A stretch of 21,411 bases of DNA from a virus, in the IMG/VR virus record IMGVR_UViG_3300044981_000363, positions 1 through 21,411 of that record, one strand, 5' to 3'. The position numbers were made by a program, and so were the translations under genes. This document shows, one piece after another, positions 1 to 5,815 of this stretch (the first letter of the stretch is position 1; every line of letters starts with the position of its first letter). The notes under the pieces were generated by a model, which saw only the letters and a list, made by a program, of their open reading frames with translations, did not search any database and was not told where the DNA came from.

Positions 1-1
1 T

Positions 2-598
2 TCATTTGCTCCTGGCACTAATGTCAACGGTTGTTTCGTAGTTCAAAATGTCAGTCCACAAGTCAAAACCATTAGTATCTTTACCTATCCAATTAACTAT
101 CATTGTCTTCGAGATTTAATACAAATCCCAGGAGTATCAGAAAGTAGTATTCGCGCTTCCTTACTCAAAGGGGAATTGCGTAATAAAATTAGAGTTGGTG
201 ATATTACAGTTGTATGTAGTGATATTGATCTATTACAATTCAACCCTGTTCAGAAAGCATTTTTACAAGCAGCTGGTATTGTCAATGGATTGAGTGTCAC
301 GGGAACTGGTTTTCCATATTTATTTAGAGATGACCAACCATTGATTGGTGTGGTAGATGGTATTAATCGCACTTTTACTGTTCCATCACCCGATAAATTT
401 TTAGATGGCATGCAATCAGATGGAAATGATTTTGATATTTTAGTTACACAAAATGGTTTGGTGCAAGAAGAAAATATGGATTTTACGATTTCAGAATCAG
501 GGGGCGTAGGTACCGGATTCGATACTGTTAATTTTATTAACAAATCTCCGGCATTGAATTCTATATTGAGTGCGTGGTACGTAATTAACGCCGTTTGA
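2..598 (+). CDS. Phage virion/fibre-type structural protein, 5'-truncated by window edge
   Basis: The reading frame is open from base 2 to the TGA at 596-598, so the gene enters from upstream and only its last 198 codons are visible. A TTG at 176 could be read as a start, but the frame continues unbroken before it and that part looks like protein, so I treat the gene as partial. The C-terminal ~90 residues follow a pattern common in phage tail and fibre proteins: a 'DGINRTFTVPSP' strand, then 'VTQNGLVQEENMDFTI', then a closing 'SAWYVI' strand. In such proteins this marks a small beta-sandwich repeat. A structural role is inferred from this pattern and from the downstream neighbours. The next gene starts 15 bases later. 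No catalytic motif is visible. Confidence 0.8.
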   Translation, partial: SFAPGTNVNGCFVVQNVSPQVKTISIFTYPINYHCLRDLIQIPGVSESSIRASLLKGELRNKIRVGDITVVCSDIDLLQFNPVQKAFLQAAGIVNGLSVTGTGFPYLFRDDQPLIGVVDGINRTFTVPSPDKFLDGMQSDGNDFDILVTQNGLVQEENMDFTISESGGVGTGFDTVNFINKSPALNSILSAWYVINAV

Positions 599-612
599 TT
601 AAATGAGGAAAG

Positions 613-1926
613 ATGGTTTTACGTACTGCTGCTGGCCAATTAGATGATGTTCGTGGTACTGAGGATCAAAATTCAGGACTGGATATTGGTGACGAATCCA
701 AACATTTAGGAGCGCCTATTGGGCCTACTGGCAGCAATGCCTTTATCGCTTCTATGAATGGTGCTGAACTAACAATCACTGGGCTAAATGGATTAACACT
801 TAGATCACGGGGCCATGAACTACAATTATTAAATGCCACTACACCTAGTAATAATGGCTCTTTTCCTATCAAAACTTATATCGATCCTGACACTGTTGTT
901 ATTGTTAATGGGGCGGGGAGCGCTCCCGATGCTAATAATGGTAATATTTCTTGGATCGAACGCAATGCATATAGCCTTCGAGACGACCTTAACTATGAAC
1001 GTTCAGATCGTGCCCTTATTAAGGGTGTGGATTATGATCAACTCCCACCCACTTATCAGCAGCCTACTGCCATCGGGACGGATATTCCCACTAATTTAGC
1101 TAATATTTCCAGTAATACTTTGGATGCCATCGCTTATCTGGGAAATCGAGAGGTATTCGGCATTGATGTCTTAGCTGGGCAATCTTTTATTACTTTGTTT
1201 GGTGCCGATATGCTCAAGCATACTGATTCCGTCAATACTTTGGGCATCCCTTGTTTCGATGTAGCTCCGTACATTGGTGATTTCAATTCGTGTTTCGTTA
1301 AGGTGTTAGATGGTTATGTCACGGGTGCCGAAATACAAGTTATCCAGGGGCCTCATGCTGGTGAAAGAATTTTTGGAGTTACTAATAATGGCTCTTCTGT
1401 TTCTCCCAATTCTGTGGAAGTGGTTTTTTATTCTTGTCCACCTTGGCAAGATATTACAATTGGTTCCTCCCCATATACTTGGGAAGTGGGGCAGCCCAAC
1501 GCTATCAACTTAATTTATGTTTACAATCAAATAGGTAATAATTTAGATACAAATATTTTTATATTACCCACTCTCACCCCTGCTTCCGGAACGGGCGGCA
1601 GTGGTATTACTCCTTCTGAACACGAAACTTTGCGCCAGTTGATCCATTTTATCGATGAAGGCCCCGGTGATGGTTTCTTATCAGGAGCTTATAAAGTCAT
1701 TCTACCGCAGTCTTCCCCCTTTCCTACTTCTGTTATTTGGTACGAAGATGACACTATGTCTCAAATAATAGTCTCTAAAATGCTAGTTTGGTCTGGCCCA
1801 GTCCCAACAAATATTACATGGCAGGTATATAATACCGATGGGGTTACGGTAGCGCACACGGTAAGTGATAGTATCATGTATACTAATTTTGTGTTCGAAT
1901 CAACGAGAGTAAGGATGATTTCATAA
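613..1926 (+). CDS. Phage virion structural protein (437 aa)
   Basis: ATG at 613 is preceded by GAGGAAAG. Residues ~42-117 form a beta-rich segment ('ELTITGLNGLTLRSRGHEL'). It is followed by 'SLRDDLNYERSDRALIKGVDYDQ' (~121-143), a stretch resembling linkers in phage structural proteins. The C-terminal ~105 residues are a separate domain that opens with an amphipathic 'HETLRQLIHFIDEGPGDGF' helix (~337-355). It then passes through 'SPFPTSVIWYEDD' into an all-beta end. I recall this pattern from tail proteins of large phages but cannot run a search. There is no signal peptide and no enzyme motif. The stop overlaps the next start as TAATG, implying translational coupling with the 565-residue protein. 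A baseplate or fibre-attachment part is the best guess; the exact position in the virion is unknown. Confidence 0.85.
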   Translation: MVLRTAAGQLDDVRGTEDQNSGLDIGDESKHLGAPIGPTGSNAFIASMNGAELTITGLNGLTLRSRGHELQLLNATTPSNNGSFPIKTYIDPDTVVIVNGAGSAPDANNGNISWIERNAYSLRDDLNYERSDRALIKGVDYDQLPPTYQQPTAIGTDIPTNLANISSNTLDAIAYLGNREVFGIDVLAGQSFITLFGADMLKHTDSVNTLGIPCFDVAPYIGDFNSCFVKVLDGYVTGAEIQVIQGPHAGERIFGVTNNGSSVSPNSVEVVFYSCPPWQDITIGSSPYTWEVGQPNAINLIYVYNQIGNNLDTNIFILPTLTPASGTGGSGITPSEHETLRQLIHFIDEGPGDGFLSGAYKVILPQSSPFPTSVIWYEDDTMSQIIVSKMLVWSGPVPTNITWQVYNTDGVTVAHTVSDSIMYTNFVFESTRVRMIS

Positions 1927-3623
1927 TGGCTAATGATTCACCAGCGGCAATTTTATTTGATCAATATGGCAATCCTATTGGGGATAGTCTCGATCAAGAC
2001 GGCTATTATCGCCTTAAAGTTGAAAGTATTGTTGATAAAGTAATCCCAACATTTTCTGTCAATAATAGTACTACCACGCCCCTTGCAGCCTTTGGTGTTT
2101 TCCAGGGGACTAGCGAAGACATTACTGGTTTCGTGTCTACAGACGTGACGGTACTCTCCGATGTCACTAGTGCTGTTGACGGATTATTGTTTGAGTGGAG
2201 TCAAGATAATATTAATTGGAATTATTCAGATGGTACTTCCTTTACTATTACCGGTGGGGTAGGCCAAAATTACTCTTTATCTCCCAGAGCCAAATATTTT
2301 AGACTTTCTTATACTAATGGTGTTTCTAATCAAACTAGTTTTGCTTTATCAGTTAGTCATTATCCTATCGATAGGTCGCCAGTACTTTCTAATTTATCTA
2401 CTGATGTTTTAGCACAACGATCTACCGAAGTGGTTAGATCTATCTTGGCTGCCCAGAAACAAGGCGGTGCGGCTCAAACAAATAATTATACTAATTTGCA
2501 AGCCACCACTGTTGGATTTCTTAAAGTGTCAGTGGATACGGTGGTTACACCTCCAGTTATTATTCCTACTGTTGTACAAGCTCAGCCCACCGCGCCTAGC
2601 CTAGGGACTACTTTTTTTGATACTTTTGATAATGATACCGCCATTAATAACGCTATCATTGCTCTTGTTATACAGGGAGCAGGCTCTTCTGGTGTCACAT
2701 ATACCTTCTCTGACTCTCAGGGAAATTTATATGTAAAAGGCGCTAGTTTTGCCAGTCCAGGTGTCGGGCAAATTGATTTGTGGTATACTAACGCTATTGG
2801 CGGTCCCCTCACGGTTGCCGCAACTAATTTTAGTACGCCCACTACCGTTGCCTTACAAATCTATGAAGTCAATGGTTTATTGGTGGGGTGCACTATTTTG
2901 GATAAGGCAATTGTAGGCCTGGGAAATAGCACTAATTTATCTGCCGGTCCTATTCTCACCAATCACGATACTGAATTTTGCATCTCTGCATTCGTTATGG
3001 CTGGCACACCTACCATCACCCCAGATATGGGCTGGAATGCCGATCTTAGTGCGCCCGGTTTTTTTGCTCAAAGTCAAACGCAAGCCTTAGCCGGCTCTAT
3101 CACTGGATTAGCGACCGCTTCTGTGGCCGAACCATATCTTGGTATTTTGGTTACTTTTCTTCCGGCTCTTGTCAGTCGCCCGTTGGTACAGGATGCGGCA
3201 GGCAAACTAGTAGTAATATCACAAATTACAGATGGATACTATGGCCCCGCCTCAGTGGCCCCTCCTTTGACAGCTGCTATGGCTACGGATTCCGCCTTAG
3301 TAGTAGCTATTAGTCCTAATACCCCTATCACTACTACTGCGGCCCGCCCTTCTACTAATGATACTTTTAGCGTAGCTGCTTCCACTACTAACACCATATT
3401 GCTTCCTTCTAATACATTAAGGTTGGGGGCCACTATTTATAATGATGCTTCGGCTTTGTTATATGTAAAGCTAGGAGTTAGTGCTAGTTTATCAGACTTT
3501 ACCGTTAAGTTATTTCCTCTTAGTTACTATGAGGTGCCTTTTAACTACATCGGGCAAATTGATGCAGTTTGGTCGCTTGCCAGCAATGGTGGGTTTGCAA
3601 GAATTTCTGAGTTAACTTTATGA
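1926..3623 (+). CDS. Tail fibre-like virion protein A (565 aa), tagged paralogue 1
   Basis: The ATG overlaps the previous stop (TAATG). The N-terminus 'SPAAILFDQYGNPIG' matches the N-terminal tag of the 493- and 831-residue proteins downstream, suggesting a common docking site. Residues ~45-145 look like the phage beta-sandwich that recognises spread data such as 'LLFEWSQDNINWN' ending in 'RAKYFRLSYTNG'. Residues ~215-415 form a second large beta domain ('TYTFSDSQGNLY'). Residues ~432-465 contain 'ITDGYYGPA...ALVVAISPN', which recurs in the 831-residue protein. The last ~70 residues ('RLGATIYNDAS...YYEVPFNYIGQIDAVWS') are homologous by eye to the C-terminus of the 493-residue protein. No catalytic motif is seen. 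A trimeric fibre or decoration protein is likely; receptor binding is inferred only. Confidence 0.85.
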   Translation: MANDSPAAILFDQYGNPIGDSLDQDGYYRLKVESIVDKVIPTFSVNNSTTTPLAAFGVFQGTSEDITGFVSTDVTVLSDVTSAVDGLLFEWSQDNINWNYSDGTSFTITGGVGQNYSLSPRAKYFRLSYTNGVSNQTSFALSVSHYPIDRSPVLSNLSTDVLAQRSTEVVRSILAAQKQGGAAQTNNYTNLQATTVGFLKVSVDTVVTPPVIIPTVVQAQPTAPSLGTTFFDTFDNDTAINNAIIALVIQGAGSSGVTYTFSDSQGNLYVKGASFASPGVGQIDLWYTNAIGGPLTVAATNFSTPTTVALQIYEVNGLLVGCTILDKAIVGLGNSTNLSAGPILTNHDTEFCISAFVMAGTPTITPDMGWNADLSAPGFFAQSQTQALAGSITGLATASVAEPYLGILVTFLPALVSRPLVQDAAGKLVVISQITDGYYGPASVAPPLTAAMATDSALVVAISPNTPITTTAARPSTNDTFSVAASTTNTILLPSNTLRLGATIYNDASALLYVKLGVSASLSDFTVKLFPLSYYEVPFNYIGQIDAVWSLASNGGFARISELTL

Positions 3624-3657
3624 TTATATTAATAAATACTATATTGAGATTTATGTA

Positions 3658-4245
3658 ATGAATTTTTGCACAATTTATATTCTTAAAAATAGAGTTAATT
3701 CCAAAGTGTATATCGGACAAACTTGGAAAACACCAAAAGATCGTGGTGACAGTGGGTACGGATATAAAGGTTGTATTTATTTAGAATATGCTATTAAAAA
3801 GTATGGTTGGGATCAATTTTACTATAAGTTGTTAGATGTTTGTAATGATCAAGAAACTGCTGATTATTTAGAACAATATTATATCAAAAAATATAATTCG
3901 GTAAATATTCAATATGGATACAATTTAAAAGAAGGTGGTAGTCACGGTAAACATTCAAATAGAACAAAGCAAAAAATATCTCAAGCTCTACTTGGTAAAA
4001 AGCCAACAAAAGAAACTATTGAAAAAAGAAGGATAAAACAAATTGGCAATAAAAGTAGATCTGGTCAAGTTCAATCAATTAAAGAGAGGCAACGTCGTTC
4101 CAATACGATGAAAGGTAAAATACCTTCAAATATAAATATGCTCAAGTCGCCAGAAGTTATTGCTAAAAGACAGCGAACAAAGAAAATAAAGCGTTTTAGA
4201 AAATTATCGTATATCTGGTATTTGGCTATGGCTAACAACACATAA
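3658..4245 (+). CDS. GIY-YIG homing endonuclease with NUMOD3-like repeat (195 aa)
   Basis: This is a site-specific DNA nuclease of the free-standing mobile type. The GIY part reads 'TIYIL' (residues 5-9) and the YIG part 'VYIGQT' (17-22). A candidate catalytic Arg is R29, and the metal-binding Glu is E72 in 'LEQYYIKKY'. The domain ends with 'GYNLKEGG' (87-94), as is usual. Residues ~100-130 form a NUMOD3-type DNA-binding motif ('RTKQKISQALLGKKP'). Unlike the second GIY-YIG protein here, it has no visible C-terminal helix-turn-helix and ends in a basic then hydrophobic tail, so it may be C-terminally shortened. It lies between two paralogous fibre genes and is markedly more AT-rich than they are. 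No clear Shine-Dalgarno precedes the ATG, so expression may be low. Confidence 0.92.
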   Translation: MNFCTIYILKNRVNSKVYIGQTWKTPKDRGDSGYGYKGCIYLEYAIKKYGWDQFYYKLLDVCNDQETADYLEQYYIKKYNSVNIQYGYNLKEGGSHGKHSNRTKQKISQALLGKKPTKETIEKRRIKQIGNKSRSGQVQSIKERQRRSNTMKGKIPSNINMLKSPEVIAKRQRTKKIKRFRKLSYIWYLAMANNT

Positions 4246-4268
4246 AAGAAGATAATGTTTAACAAGGG

Positions 4269-4290
4269 CGCGAAAATTCGGCGACTTTTT
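4269..4290 (+). terminator. Weak intrinsic-terminator-like hairpin after the first GIY-YIG gene
   Basis: A short GC-rich stem (CGCGA pairing with TCGGCG, one bulged G) at 4269-4283 is followed two bases later by TTTTT (4286-4290). It lies between the endonuclease stop and the AGGAG of the next gene. The stem is only five pairs, so termination would be partial at best. Confidence 0.3.
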
Positions 4291-4306
4291 ATTTCAGGAG
4301 TAATAC

Positions 4307-5788
4307 ATGAGTGGTCAATCCCCAGCAGTAGTTCTATACAGTTCTGATGGCGTTGAATTAAACGTAGTCAGTGGTAACGTAGTTCCAACTAGTACCAGAG
4401 CCCTTCTCATCTCCGGTCAAAATCCAAGTGGCGATGCTCTTTATGTTCCTTCCGCAGCTCAAGGCGCGCTAGGTATCGTCAACATGAGCAATGATTACAT
4501 TGTTCAGTCTAATGCTACGGTTACTACCAGCGGCTCTACTTTTGTCACCGCTAACTACTACGGTACGCAAGAAATTGCCATTATCGTCAATGTGGGAACG
4601 GTCACTGGCTCCGGTTCTATCACCTATACCATTCAAGAAGTAGATCCAGGCAATAACACCACTTTGTTTGGTAACTCCGCTAGCACCAGCGCTATCAGCA
4701 CTGGCAACGCTCCTGCGGTCTTTACTGCGGTACTGAATAGTACCACCAGCCCTGTCGTTCGGGTTTCTTGGGTTGTTACTGGCACTTTTAGCGCTAGCAT
4801 TTATACCACCGTGGTTAGCAAAACTACCCCAGTCACTCAGGCTGTCAGCGGTACCGTTACTGCCACCAACCCTTCCGTTTCTACGGTTGCGGCTGCTCCT
4901 CCAACCTCTGCTACTTACGTAGGTGCTTTGGTTACCACTGCTGCCGAATCTGGTTTGACTACTGGTGATATGTATCCATTCAATCTTACTACTGCCGGAC
5001 AACTTCGTATCGATGGTGTTTATCCAACTGCTGCTGCCGCCCCTTCCACTGATGCTATGTATGTGGCTGGCGCTGTAACTACTGCTGCTCCCACCTACAC
5101 CACTGGTCAAATGGATCCGCTTTCTTTGGATACCTCTGGTAATTTGCGTACTAGTGTTAACAATACTGTCACTGTAACTGGTGCTGCTTCCAGCACGTTT
5201 AATAACCAGTCTGTCGGTACTGATGCTGCCGCCGCTCTCGGTTTTGATACACAAGTTGGTGGTAAGACTACTACTGCTGCCCCAACTTACACCACTGGTA
5301 ACTTAGATGCTTTATCACTAACTACCCTTGGTGGTTTAAGAATTGATGGTGTTTATGTTGCTGGCACTGCTAACGCAACTGCCGCAGATGTGACTAACTC
5401 TGGTGGCTATGTTACCACCTCTGCACCAACTTACGCAACTGGGCAGTTACAACCACTATCTTTAGATGTTTTCGGTAACTTACGTGTCACTGCTTTGACT
5501 AACAAGGCAACGACATCCAGCGTTACTTCAGTAGCTGTTACGGCAAGTGCTGCAACTCAATTATTAGCTGCTAATACTTCTCCTAGAATCTTTGCTTCTC
5601 TTTACAATAATACTAACAAAAACGCCTATATCCTATATGGCACCGGAACAGCTAGTGCAACTAACTTCTCTGTCGTTTTGTTACCACAATCTTACTTGGA
5701 AATTCCAGTCGATTGGACCGGAGTTGTCAGCGAATTCTCACCATCAGGCGCATCTGGCAATTTCTTGTGTACTGAACTAACTCCATAA
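4307..5788 (+). CDS. Tail fibre-like repeat protein B (493 aa), tagged paralogue 2
   Basis: ATG is preceded by CAGGAG at good spacing. The N-terminal tag 'SPAVVLYSSDGVELNV' matches the 565- and 831-residue proteins. Residues ~83-170 are a beta-sandwich ('YYGTQEIAIIVNV...ITYTIQEVDPGNN...VRVSW'). Then 'VSGTVTATNPSVST' leads into four copies of a ~24-residue unit of the form 'APTYTTGQMDPLSLDTSGNLR', starting near residues 213, 259, 323 and 372. The last ~75 residues ('SPRIFASLYNNTNKNAY...SYLEIPVDWTG') match the C-terminus of the 565-residue protein. Composition is Thr/Ala/Ser/Gly-rich, with only one or two Cys and few charged residues, as in extended beta-repeat fibres. A homotrimeric surface fibre is the likely role. 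No enzyme motif is seen. Confidence 0.87.
   Translation: MSGQSPAVVLYSSDGVELNVVSGNVVPTSTRALLISGQNPSGDALYVPSAAQGALGIVNMSNDYIVQSNATVTTSGSTFVTANYYGTQEIAIIVNVGTVTGSGSITYTIQEVDPGNNTTLFGNSASTSAISTGNAPAVFTAVLNSTTSPVVRVSWVVTGTFSASIYTTVVSKTTPVTQAVSGTVTATNPSVSTVAAAPPTSATYVGALVTTAAESGLTTGDMYPFNLTTAGQLRIDGVYPTAAAAPSTDAMYVAGAVTTAAPTYTTGQMDPLSLDTSGNLRTSVNNTVTVTGAASSTFNNQSVGTDAAAALGFDTQVGGKTTTAAPTYTTGNLDALSLTTLGGLRIDGVYVAGTANATAADVTNSGGYVTTSAPTYATGQLQPLSLDVFGNLRVTALTNKATTSSVTSVAVTASAATQLLAANTSPRIFASLYNNTNKNAYILYGTGTASATNFSVVLLPQSYLEIPVDWTGVVSEFSPSGASGNFLCTELTP
4943..5488 (+). repeat. Four-copy protein-level repeat in fibre protein B
   Basis: Four units of about 24 residues share the core '(A/S)PTYxTGxxxxLSLxTxGxLR'. 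The first copy is the most diverged ('ESGLTTGDMYPFNLTTAGQLR'). Spacing between copies is irregular (46, 64 and 49 residues), with different linkers. The array has therefore diverged as protein and is not a recent DNA duplication. Confidence 0.75.
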
Positions 5789-5815
5789 TTAGTTGAGTGA
5801 GCCAAAGGAAGTTTA

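Noticed and set aside
4228-4245. ATGGCTAAC at the end of the GIY-YIG gene as a relic of a 'MAND...' fibre gene start
   Set aside because: Only eight bases match the start of the 565-residue gene and the frame stops at once; chance similarity is likely.
3624-4306. Intron or intein around the first GIY-YIG gene
   Set aside because: Both flanking genes have their own complete starts and stops, and no split domain or splice residue is visible.
4469-5254. 261-codon open frame on the minus strand opposite fibre protein B
   Set aside because: It is Ser/Arg/Gly-rich low complexity and mirrors the repeated Thr/Ala codons of the plus-strand gene. There is no ribosome site and no domain.
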